Origin: JAHBNG01 sp039028975 | Lineage (GTDB): Bacteria; Chloroflexota; Anaerolineae; Caldilineales; Caldilineaceae | NCBI GenBank assembly: GCA_039028975.1 | Contig: JBCCHB010000015.1 | Span: 62,001 to 126,000, forward strand | Reading direction: 5' to 3' | Length of the DNA: 64,000 bases | Part shown: piece by piece, positions 16,651 to 24,424 of the stretch | Layout: each line of letters begins with the position of its first letter | Position numbering within the stretch: the first letter of the stretch is position 1 | Made by a program: the position numbers and the translations under genes | The notes under the pieces: model-generated | The model's input: the letters and a program-made list of their open reading frames with translations, nothing else | Told to the model about the DNA's origin: nothing | Database searches by the model: none

Positions 16651-17922
16651 TTACCCTGGGAGAAGATTCTTCAACCAGTGGGCTGCTTGCCCCATCCATG
16701 ATTCGCCATTAGCAAGGAGAGGTTCCCGACTATGGATGCTATGGACAGGCGCGTCTAACTGGCTACCTTCGTGAAGGCCCCATAGAAGAAGGCCCACGCC
16801 TGTAGCGTTGGTGGGTAGCTGAAGCTCGCGGCTGAGTCCGGTGATTGGGAGATTTTCGCCAGGTTTACCAACACGAACGGGCATGCCAAAGATCTGTTTA
16901 GCCATATCGACCAAACCAGGCAGTTGGCTGGCACCGCCAGTTAATACAATCCCTGCAGGAAGTTTATCATATAATTCCTTTTCCTCCAGCTTTTCACAGA
17001 CCAGATCACAGATCTCCTCAGCGCGAGCCTGCAAAACTTTGCTAATAAATCGCCGACTGAAGCTTCGCTCGGCCTTTTCACCGAAGACTGTAGCCCAAAC
17101 CGTCTCATCAACGGCAACTCGGCTGGGCATCACGTGGCCATAGCGGATCTTCAGCTCCTCTGCCGTTTCAAAAGGTGCGTGAAGCCCCACGGCCACATCA
17201 TGGGTTAAGTGGTTCCCACCCACATCAAGAATCTCGGTCGTCACCAAGATATCGTCAATATAGACTGCAATATCTGTTGTGCCTCCCCCCATATCCACAA
17301 CTGCAACACCCATGCGGCGCTCTTCAGGACGTAAAACGGCCTTACTGCTGGCCAGCGGTTCCAGAACTAATTGATCTACTTCTACTCCGTGGGTTACGAT
17401 GCATTGAACGAGGTTATTAACGGCTGTACTGCTACCCGTCACAATATGAGCTGCAACCTCTAGCCGAGAAGCTGACATGCCCAATGGTTGGTTGATTTCG
17501 GATTGATCGTCTACAGTCCAAGTGCGGGGTAACGTATGAATGACCTCCTGATGAGGGGCCAAAACGACGGCTCGTGCACTCTCTAGTGCTCGCTGAATGT
17601 CTATATTGTCAACGCCATAGGAGCGATCGACTGCACAGGCTCCTTGGCTTTCCAAACCACCGATATGGCTCCCCGCAATGCCAACAAATGCACTGTATAA
17701 GGGCTGACCCGCCGCGGCTTCGCACTGCTCCACCGCTGTAGCCACGGCATTGGCCACCTCTGGCACGTCGACCACGACACCGCGACGGATGCCTTGGCTG
17801 GGTGCCCGTCCTTCTGCAATCAAGTCAAGTGCAATGTTGCCCAGGCTGTCATGGGTAACGCTCGCTGTCAGCGCACAGACCTTGGTTGTGCCGATATCAA
17901 TGGCAGATATAAAGTCCTGCAT
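16651..17922 (-). CDS. ftsA: Cell division protein FtsA
   Basis: Actin-fold ATPase that anchors FtsZ to the membrane. It has 423 residues from ATG 17922, preceded by AAGGAG at 6 nt; an earlier in-frame start at 17961 lacks one. Phosphate-binding and adenosine-binding motifs are AIDIGTTKVCAL near the N-terminus, VVDMGGGTTDIAVY in the middle and IVLTGGASQLPGL toward the end. The SHS2-like 1C subdomain lies at about 85-165. The C-terminal ~30 residues (GQAAHWLKNLLPG) form a short amphipathic helix, the expected membrane-targeting element. Its place between ftsQ and ftsZ is the classical order. Confidence 0.97.
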   Translation of the reverse strand: MQDFISAIDIGTTKVCALTASVTHDSLGNIALDLIAEGRAPSQGIRRGVVVDVPEVANAVATAVEQCEAAAGQPLYSAFVGIAGSHIGGLESQGACAVDRSYGVDNIDIQRALESARAVVLAPHQEVIHTLPRTWTVDDQSEINQPLGMSASRLEVAAHIVTGSSTAVNNLVQCIVTHGVEVDQLVLEPLASSKAVLRPEERRMGVAVVDMGGGTTDIAVYIDDILVTTEILDVGGNHLTHDVAVGLHAPFETAEELKIRYGHVMPSRVAVDETVWATVFGEKAERSFSRRFISKVLQARAEEICDLVCEKLEEKELYDKLPAGIVLTGGASQLPGLVDMAKQIFGMPVRVGKPGENLPITGLSRELQLPTNATGVGLLLWGLHEGSQLDAPVHSIHSREPLLANGESWMGQAAHWLKNLLPG

Positions 17923-17989
17923 AATATCTCCTTGAAAAATATATAGTTGACTCCTCAGCAAAAGCTAAGTTTTTGCCGTAGGTTCTTTC

Positions 17990-18087
17990 GTTAGGATCGA
18001 GAATTTAATAAAACAGATGGAAGATCTCTCGGGTACTCGAGATGACAGGACCGAAATTTCAGGTTTTATTTGTTCCTGATTCCTTAG
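17990..18087. repeat. Interspersed repeat B, copy 1
   Basis: A 98-bp element nearly identical to 47819-47916 (same length, roughly 85 percent identity by eye). It has inner palindrome AGATCTCTCG-GTAC-CGAGAT and outer arms AATAAAAC/GTTTTATT. It ends in the ftsQ stop codon, so it forms the entire immediate 3' flank of ftsQ. Confidence 0.8.
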
Positions 18088-19037
18088 CGAATAATTGGTT
18101 TATCCGGTAAACGTAAATCAACCAACTCGGCAGTAAGCCGCCCTAAAGTCAGTTCATTCTCGATGGTTAATAGATTTTTTAGCTTTGTTTCAAAGTAGGT
18201 TCCATCCCCCCAATAAACCCAAATTCCGCTATTTGGCGAGGAAAAATTGAGCCCAATTCCCTCATGGAACATAATGGATTGTAGAGAAGGAAAATAACTG
18301 GCTAATTTTTGTGCGTTGCGCATAACCTCGGCATTGATGGCCACCATGGGTGTAAAGCTCACTGCTTGGGCCGCGCCTTCGCCATCTAGAATTCTTAGTG
18401 TGTCGTGAGAGCGATTGTGGCGAGCTGCTAGAGCTGTACCATCTTCCAGAAGCCAAAGCGTCCCTGCATCAGTTACCCAAAGGGCCGTTGGTTCCTGCTC
18501 TGTGATCTGGATGGTAAGTTGGGCAGGTAATTGGATGGAGATCTCTGCATCGGCAACGTATGGGTGCCTTTGAAGCGCTTGTTCCACAACACTGGGACGC
18601 AGCCAAAAGGTACTCCAACCATCCACCAAGCTGGCTTGATATAGCTCATCCTGGTTGAGATAGGAGATGTTGGTAAATGTCACGTCTTCCCGATAGATAA
18701 AGCAGGTATCTTCATTATGCAGCCATATGATCCCAATCAGGGCAGAAATAAGTAAGAAAAGGCTTATGCCTTTGCTGAAGTGCCATGGCCCCCCCCATTT
18801 GAGGGTTCTTAGTTTTAATAGTACAGATACACTTTGGGCCAAATAAGGTTCTACCCAATCACCAACTGTACGGATTCCGTGGGCCACATCGGCTTTGGGT
18901 ATGGAGATTGCGGGCAATGCAAAATCAAACTGACGAGTACGCCGCCGCTGACGTCGTCGTGCATTAGCCGCTCGTTGTTGGGCTATTGTTTGGTTGGTGG
19001 GTGTGCGTCTTCTTTGCCGCTGATGCTGCTGGGTAAT
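18084..19037 (-). CDS. ftsQ: Cell division protein FtsQ/DivIB, probable ATT start
   Basis: Bitopic membrane protein of the divisome. The TM segment (ISLFLLISALIGIIWL) is followed by a POTRA domain (FTNISYLNQDELYQ, SVVEQALQRHPYVADAEISI) and an FtsQ-type domain to the C-terminus (ELTLGRLTAELVDLRLPDKPII). The frame is open to a stop about 20 codons above 18990 and encodes an Arg/Gln-rich cytoplasmic tail (RQRRRTPTNQT, ARRRQRRRTRQ). No ATG, GTG or TTG lies there except TTG 18917, which lacks a ribosome binding site. ATT 19037 has GGAG at 6 nt and is 40 bp after the ddl stop, so it is the best start (317 aa). The alternative TTG start gives 277 aa and would drop the basic tail. Confidence 0.85.
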   Translation of the reverse strand: MTQQHQRQRRRTPTNQTIAQQRAANARRRQRRRTRQFDFALPAISIPKADVAHGIRTVGDWVEPYLAQSVSVLLKLRTLKWGGPWHFSKGISLFLLISALIGIIWLHNEDTCFIYREDVTFTNISYLNQDELYQASLVDGWSTFWLRPSVVEQALQRHPYVADAEISIQLPAQLTIQITEQEPTALWVTDAGTLWLLEDGTALAARHNRSHDTLRILDGEGAAQAVSFTPMVAINAEVMRNAQKLASYFPSLQSIMFHEGIGLNFSSPNSGIWVYWGDGTYFETKLKNLLTIENELTLGRLTAELVDLRLPDKPIIR

Positions 19038-19077
19038 TGTGTACTCCGCTACGTAATATTAGGTTATCGGTAGTCGG

Positions 19078-20229
19078 TTACCTATTGCTTTCATTCTGTT
19101 TACGATCGTGATGGCGGGTCAATGCAAGGTGAATCAATCTGTCAACCAGTTCCGGGTATGTTATACCGCTGGCTTCCCAGAGTTTTGGATACATACTGAT
19201 TTGGGTAAAGCCGGGCATGGTATTGAGTTCGTTTAGATAGATGACTTCCGTTTCTCGATTCATCAAAAAGTCAACCCGAGCCAAACCACTGCCGTCAATC
19301 GCCTCAAATGCTTGTAGGGCCATCTGCCGGACCTGACTTGTCTGCGGTTCGCTCAAAGGTGCTGGAATCAGTAGCTGGCTGGATTCATCTTCATACTTGG
19401 CCGCGTAATCGTAAAATTCCTGACCAGGGATAATTTCACCGGGAAGGCTGGCCATAGGGCCATGACTGTCTGCATGGCTAATGCCTAAAACACTGACTTC
19501 AATCTCTCGGGCATTGGGTATGGCTTCTTCAATAATTAGCTTGCGGTCATAGCGTGCGGCGAGTTCAACCGCCTCTTCAAATTCTTGCTGATTTTGAGCT
19601 TTACTGACGCCTACGCTGCTCCCCAAATTGGCTGGTTTGACAAAGAGCGGATACCCCATCTTATCAGCAATGTGCCCGATTAATTCACTGCCATCGCGCT
19701 GCCAATGATCACGCATAAGCACTTGGTGCGGCGCTTGGGGTAAGCCTTCGGCAGCAAAGAGTTTTTTTGCAATGGCTTTATCCATGGCGACGGCACTAGC
19801 CAATACACCGCACCCAACATAAGGCATATCCAACATCTCCAAAAGACCCTGAATCGTGCCATCCTCACCATACGGACCATGCAGAACCGGAAAGAGCACA
19901 TCAATGGTGGATAGGGCCGCAGATTCATGGGCGGGCATTAACTCCCATCCTCGTTCTGGAGCTGATTTTACCTTGGTAACGACTTCTCCAGTGGGTAACG
20001 GGTTAGCGTTCGTCAGTTGAGCCACGGAACTCTTCAGCTGCCCCATGGGATCTTGGTTAATCAACCATCGCCCTTCCCGAGTGATTCCCAAAGGAAGAAC
20101 CTGATGTCCAGCTTGGGTAAGCGCCTCCATCACATTTTGGGCGCTTGCCAGCGATACTTCGTGCTCGCCACTGCGCCCGCCAAAGAGGACGCCGACCCGG
20201 TAGGACTTCTCTGTTTGCTCTACGGTCAT
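19078..20229 (-). CDS. ddl: D-alanine--D-alanine ligase
   Basis: ATP-grasp ligase of 383 residues making the D-Ala-D-Ala dipeptide for the peptidoglycan stem. The N-terminal motif VGVLFGGRSGEHEVSL is typical. So are the ATP-grasp strands LFVKPANLGSSVGVSKA and KLIIEEAIPNAREIEVSVLG, and the metal/phosphate region ARVDFLMNR with the Asn loop NELNTMPGFT. ATG 20229 directly abuts the murB stop (TAAATG), so translation is coupled. A ~12-residue insertion lies in the AEVSV/PGE region. It sits between murB and ftsQ as in many Gram-positive dcw clusters. Confidence 0.96.
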   Translation of the reverse strand: MTVEQTEKSYRVGVLFGGRSGEHEVSLASAQNVMEALTQAGHQVLPLGITREGRWLINQDPMGQLKSSVAQLTNANPLPTGEVVTKVKSAPERGWELMPAHESAALSTIDVLFPVLHGPYGEDGTIQGLLEMLDMPYVGCGVLASAVAMDKAIAKKLFAAEGLPQAPHQVLMRDHWQRDGSELIGHIADKMGYPLFVKPANLGSSVGVSKAQNQQEFEEAVELAARYDRKLIIEEAIPNAREIEVSVLGISHADSHGPMASLPGEIIPGQEFYDYAAKYEDESSQLLIPAPLSEPQTSQVRQMALQAFEAIDGSGLARVDFLMNRETEVIYLNELNTMPGFTQISMYPKLWEASGITYPELVDRLIHLALTRHHDRKQNESNR

Positions 20230-21384
20230 TTATTCCCATTCTCCAACGAGCTGTACTTCTGGTGTAAGGTGGACCCCAAATTGGCTATAAACTCGTTTCT
20301 GAATCAGCTCGATTAACGCCATAACATCCTTTGCCTGTCCAACAATCTCTCCTTCAGCCTCTTGCGTTGCATCTTGACTTGTGTTGGCCTGATTTGTGTT
20401 AATCTGGCGGCCAGAATGGCTCATTCCTGGATGGATAATAAAGTTGGCGTGTTGTTGGCTGACTTCAATCCCACCAATTCTTGTCCCTTTTAATCCAGCG
20501 GCTTCAATCAATCGTCCGGCATAATCATCGGGCGGATTCATAAACATGCTGCCAAGGCTCGGTTCTACAGGTTGAGTGCGTCGTCGATGGTGAAGAAATC
20601 CATCCGCCCGCTCCTTAACTTCTTGTGCCGGTGCCTGGTCCAACTGAAACAGCGCATTGAGAACAACTGAACCAAACCCAGCCCGCCATGGAACGTCGGA
20701 TGATTTCAGGATACTGTGACGGTAGCTGTACTGAAGGGCCTCTGCCGAATAACAATTTAATTGACCAGGACCATCCATGACTTGAGCATAGGCCAAATTG
20801 TCTTTGATCTCGCCGCCGTGAGCACCTGCATTGTTCACGACGGCACCGCCGATGGTCCCTGGCACACTCACGGCCCACTCCAATCCCGTTAGGCCGTGAC
20901 GAATTGAGCTGCGGGCCACGCCAGCCATATTGGCACCACTCTCTGCTTTTAGATAACGACTTCCATCTTCAACCTTGCCGCCTTTAACCATCTCTTTCGG
21001 CAACTGATCCACCACATCAATTTGGCGGCAGCGGTTTTGAATGACCAATCCCCGCACTCCCGCATCACTAACCAGAACGTTGCTACCCCCTCCCAAAATC
21101 AGATACGGCAAGGAGACCTGATGCGCCCAGGATACCAAATCACGCAGATCCGTTATGGTGGTAACCCGGGCAAAGTAATCCGCTGGACCGCCAACTCGCA
21201 TGGTGGTTAGGGGGGCGAGCGAAACATTTTGTTCAATAGAAACATTTGATGGGGCAGCGGCAATCCCTGAAGGCAATGCTGAAATGGTTCCAAAAGCTGA
21301 CCCAGCAGTTGAACTAGAAGCTGTTTCAGATATCGGTCCACATGATGGGCCAGAGACCAGAGAAGAGATAGGCAACCGACTCAC
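20230..21384 (-). CDS. murB: UDP-N-acetylenolpyruvoylglucosamine reductase MurB with extended N-terminus
   Basis: FAD-dependent reductase converting UDP-GlcNAc-enolpyruvate to UDP-MurNAc. The FAD domain begins at about residue 50 (LAPLTTMRVGGPADYF) and continues with LILGGGSNVLVSDAGVRG and WAVSVPGTIGGAVVNNAG. The catalytic Ser region is SLGSMFMNPPDDYAGRLIEAAGLKG, and the protein ends PEVQLVGEW. GTG 21384 overlaps the murC stop by GTGA, which supports this start even though it adds about 48 Ser/Ala/Gly-rich residues not usual in MurB. A ~30-residue Gln/Thr-rich loop (INTNQANTSQDATQEAE) interrupts the C-terminal domain. The protein has 384 residues. Confidence 0.95.
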   Translation of the reverse strand: MSRLPISSLVSGPSCGPISETASSSTAGSAFGTISALPSGIAAAPSNVSIEQNVSLAPLTTMRVGGPADYFARVTTITDLRDLVSWAHQVSLPYLILGGGSNVLVSDAGVRGLVIQNRCRQIDVVDQLPKEMVKGGKVEDGSRYLKAESGANMAGVARSSIRHGLTGLEWAVSVPGTIGGAVVNNAGAHGGEIKDNLAYAQVMDGPGQLNCYSAEALQYSYRHSILKSSDVPWRAGFGSVVLNALFQLDQAPAQEVKERADGFLHHRRRTQPVEPSLGSMFMNPPDDYAGRLIEAAGLKGTRIGGIEVSQQHANFIIHPGMSHSGRQINTNQANTSQDATQEAEGEIVGQAKDVMALIELIQKRVYSQFGVHLTPEVQLVGEWE

Positions 21385-22829
21385 AAAGATTGTACTCCCT
21401 CTTCTACCACTTTCATCTGCAGACGCTCCAGCAACATCTCACTGATCTGGTAGCAGTCGCCTGCACCCATAGTAATGACCACATCACCTGGTTGAACAGC
21501 TAATTCCAGTTGGTCAACCGCATCCAAAAGTTTGGGGGTATAGCGGATGGCTGGATGGGAAGCCGCAGACACCAGATCGGCGGAACTGACACGGCCTGTA
21601 TTTACCTCTCGAGCGGCATAAATGTCCGTCACAAGCACGCGATCAGCTTGTCCAAAACATTGGCTCATCTGCTGAAAAAGCTCCTCCGTGCGGCTAAAGG
21701 TATGGGGCTGAAAGACGGCCCAAATTCGTCGCTCTGGAAATCGATTGGCGGCTGCCGCCAACGTCATTTGTACTTCAGTTGGGTGATGGGCATAATCATC
21801 CACAATGGTGATGCCCTCGAACTCACCCTTTATTTCAAAGCGGCGGGCGGTTCCCTTGAAATCATAGAGGGAAGCGGTAGCTTGTTGAATCGATACGCCA
21901 CACCAGCGCCCAACGTAGATGGCGGCCAAAGCATTGCGCAAATTGTACAGCCCCGGCACCTGCAATTGAAGCTGACCAGTTGGGGCATTCCACCAGCGCA
22001 GTTCCACGCTGTAGCCCTCACCAGCCACGGCCGAAGGGCGCCTAGCTTGCAAATCCGCCGATGGATCTAAACCATAAGTTACCCATGTAGTCGATCCACT
22101 AGTTGTAAGGCGCACAGACTCGGCACCTGGATCATCGGCACAAGAGATAATCAGACCCTTTGGGCTTACCTTCTCTGCAAATTGCGCAAACGCTTGTTCA
22201 AAACTAGCTGGCGTTGGATAACAATCTGGATGATCCCATTCTACATTCGTCATGACGGCCAACGTAGGTTGTAATCCTAAAAACATCTGGTCATACTCAT
22301 CGGCTTCCAGAACAAAAAACGGACACTCGTCTGCTCCGGCACTGGCATTACCATAGCCAGGCAGGGTAGCACCAATGAGATAGCCGGCTTCAACCCCTGC
22401 TTCTCGTAAAACTTTGGTCACCATTGCCGTTGTTGTGCTTTTGCCGTGGGTTCCGGCAATGGCGATAAGCTGTCGCCCCTCTAACATGACAGGCAAGAAC
22501 CTGTCTCGCTTGACGATAGGTATCTGGGCCTCTTTGGCATAGAGCAACTCGGAATGGTCTGGGGCAATGGCACTGCTCATCAGTATGATGTCTGGTTGAT
22601 GGGTCAGGTTGGCCAGATTGTGACTACCCTGGGGAACGCAGATGGGTATCCCCAATTTAACCAACCGTTCTGTTGCATGGCTCTGTGCGCGATCGCTCCC
22701 GCTGATGCCAATGCCCATCTCATGTAGAATCTGGGCGATCCCGCTCAGCCCGGCCCCGCCGATACCGACTAAATAAATATGTAAGGTTGGATCCCGCTCG
22801 ATCAGGCGAGATTGCCAAGATCCGGACAT
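21381..22829 (-). CDS. murC: UDP-N-acetylmuramate--L-alanine ligase
   Basis: First Mur ligase, adding L-Ala to UDP-MurNAc. It has 482 residues from ATG 22829, which has GAGG at 6 nt; an earlier in-frame ATG at 22928 lacks such a site. Motifs are the N-terminal dinucleotide-like LVGIGGAGLSGIA (20-32), the ATP loop GTHGKST (126-132), LEADEYDQMF and NVEWDHPDCY in the central domain, and DDYAHHPTEV in the C-terminal domain. It overlaps murB by 4 bp (GTGA). Upstream, 240 bp without a gene separate it from a membrane protein gene. Confidence 0.97.
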   Translation of the reverse strand: MSGSWQSRLIERDPTLHIYLVGIGGAGLSGIAQILHEMGIGISGSDRAQSHATERLVKLGIPICVPQGSHNLANLTHQPDIILMSSAIAPDHSELLYAKEAQIPIVKRDRFLPVMLEGRQLIAIAGTHGKSTTTAMVTKVLREAGVEAGYLIGATLPGYGNASAGADECPFFVLEADEYDQMFLGLQPTLAVMTNVEWDHPDCYPTPASFEQAFAQFAEKVSPKGLIISCADDPGAESVRLTTSGSTTWVTYGLDPSADLQARRPSAVAGEGYSVELRWWNAPTGQLQLQVPGLYNLRNALAAIYVGRWCGVSIQQATASLYDFKGTARRFEIKGEFEGITIVDDYAHHPTEVQMTLAAAANRFPERRIWAVFQPHTFSRTEELFQQMSQCFGQADRVLVTDIYAAREVNTGRVSSADLVSAASHPAIRYTPKLLDAVDQLELAVQPGDVVITMGAGDCYQISEMLLERLQMKVVEEGVQSL

Positions 22830-22909
22830 GAAATTCCTCAGTCTACGCCAGCATAAAATTGACTCAAATCTATGTGAACTCAGCTTCATTTGAGCTGATA
22901 GATCAGCCG

Positions 22910-23010
22910 AAAAATCGCAGTTCCGCAAAAGTCGTACATATGGCTAGACCCGCACGGGGCGTGCACCCTAGACGATTGCGTGTAACTTTTACACTATTGG
23001 GAAAAATCCC
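22910..23010. repeat. Repeat fragment shared with the region downstream of ftsZ
   Basis: The words AGTTCCGCAAAAGTCGTACATA, TAGACCCGCACGG and TTTTACACTATTGGGAAAAA recur, with changes, in the same order at about 15009-15205. It also holds a variant of the GCACGAGGCGTGC word (CGCACGGGGCGTGC). It lies between murC and the upstream membrane protein gene. Confidence 0.55.
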
Positions 23011-23069
23011 TACTTTGGCCAAGTGTCCCACAGGCCCTGAGCTTCCAGTGAAGGCGCAAAAATAGCTAC

Positions 23070-23615
23070 TTATCCGCGAATCCTCAACAAAATCAGTATC
23101 GCAACTGGCACCATCCACAAAGCTGGTGAATCAAAGAGCTGTTCAGGTAGCAACTCGCTCGTTACGATGGACTGGGCCAACGGAGAAAGCGGCAGTTGAA
23201 TCTGCTCAAAGGGGTATTCATAGCGATGAAAATAGTACCAATATGTGCCAGCCACCAGATACCCATTGAGCAATCCAATGCCAATGTTCAACAGTGTCCC
23301 TTGGGGGGGCGGTGCTTGCTCTCCTCCATATTCAAAAGTGCGGCCCGCATAGCTAGCAAAGACAATTGCAGTAAAAATTCCTATGTAAGCAAGGCAAAGC
23401 AATTGGTTTACGGCATCGCTCTCACTGGGCAAGTTTGGCAAAAGCCCCCGGGCCGCATCCACTACGCGATCGCTATATGGTTCAGCAACAGATAGGATAA
23501 AAATAGCGACTAGAAAAACTAGCGTATTGCCTAGCTGGCTTGCGTATCCCCGGGTGAGGGTAACTAGCACAATAAATATGCCTATGATGGCAAAATAGTA
23601 TTCAATCGGTACCAT
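23070..23615 (-). CDS. Multi-pass membrane protein of the dcw cluster, possibly CvpA-like
   Basis: Protein of 181 residues with about four to five hydrophobic segments (YYFAIIGIFIVLVTLTRG, QLGNTLVFLVAIFILSV, LLCLAYIGIFTAIVFAS, LLNIGIGLLNGYLVAGTYWY, ALWMVPVAILILLRI). The start with a helix and TRGYASQ is reminiscent of CvpA-type proteins (helix followed by RG), but similarity is weak. No catalytic motif is visible. It lies between murC and a second membrane gene in the same direction, so it is probably co-transcribed with cell-wall genes. A role in envelope assembly or lipid-linked precursor handling is inference from position only. Confidence 0.6.
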   Translation of the reverse strand: MVPIEYYFAIIGIFIVLVTLTRGYASQLGNTLVFLVAIFILSVAEPYSDRVVDAARGLLPNLPSESDAVNQLLCLAYIGIFTAIVFASYAGRTFEYGGEQAPPPQGTLLNIGIGLLNGYLVAGTYWYYFHRYEYPFEQIQLPLSPLAQSIVTSELLPEQLFDSPALWMVPVAILILLRIRG

Positions 23616-23743
23616 AATGTGACTTTACGTACACTTGGCTCTGGCAGATACCCAGGCTTCGCGTAAAGTAGCATGTTTTTTCTTGGTGAGCAGTGCTACT
23701 TTATCATGACCGCCATAGATGCCCAGCCGCAGCACAGTCTAGT

Positions 23744-24424
23744 CTATTCATCTTCGTCATCCCCTGAATCGCCTCCCCCGTTTCCCTTCAAAGATGTAGC
23801 GGCTAGCAAGAGCAAGAGGGTGATCAAGAGCAACAAAGCAATAGAGGCTTGCGGCTCAAGGAAACTCCACACGGTATTTAAGCCACTTTCAAAGATAGCT
23901 CGAATGCCAGCCAGTACATCCAACTCACTCGTTTGGTCAACAAAGTCTCCGCTACTTCCTGTGGGGACGAGCGGTGCAAGCAGTTTGGGCAACAAGATGA
24001 CGGCAAAGAGAAGCCCATTAGCAATGCCCAGAATAATCGACCAGCCATCCGAATCTTCAGATGAAAGAAAAGTATTGGTTACAAAGTAGATCAGAACGAT
24101 GATAAAGACCCACAATAGGAAGACAAAGATCTCCTGTCCTTCCGCTGGGATAACGTCTGGCGCTTCGCCGAGTGCGGCAAAGGCGTCCCCAGATTCTGAG
24201 CTGAACCCTCCAGAGCGAATAAAGACGACAAACTTTCCACCTAAGTTGGCAATGCTACGAAAGACACCACCCTGACTTTGTAGCAACACCCAAGAGAGTA
24301 GTGCAACCAAGAAGACGACCAGCTCTGAAATAGTTCCCCTTCGCCAACCAACCCAGCCAAAAAAAGCTAGGTAAAGCAACAGGGCAATAAACATCTGGAT
24401 GTTCTGGGTTGCAACGATGTTCAT
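23744..24424 (-). CDS. CvpA-like membrane protein with acidic tail
   Basis: Protein of 226 residues. The first helices (MFIALLLYLAFFGWVGWRRG, then TISELVVFLVALLSWVL) match the CvpA/colicin V production family pattern of a helix, a G-x-x-RG turn and a second helix. Two further helices follow (IFVFLLWVFIIVLIYFVTN, WSIILGIANGLLFAVILLP), then a fifth (SIALLLLITLLLLLAATS) and an acidic C-terminus (GDSGDDEDE). It starts immediately after the murG stop (ATG 24424, murG ends 24425), so translation is probably coupled to murG. With its neighbour it forms a two-gene membrane insert between murG and murC. Confidence 0.65.
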   Translation of the reverse strand: MNIVATQNIQMFIALLLYLAFFGWVGWRRGTISELVVFLVALLSWVLLQSQGGVFRSIANLGGKFVVFIRSGGFSSESGDAFAALGEAPDVIPAEGQEIFVFLLWVFIIVLIYFVTNTFLSSEDSDGWSIILGIANGLLFAVILLPKLLAPLVPTGSSGDFVDQTSELDVLAGIRAIFESGLNTVWSFLEPQASIALLLLITLLLLLAATSLKGNGGGDSGDDEDE

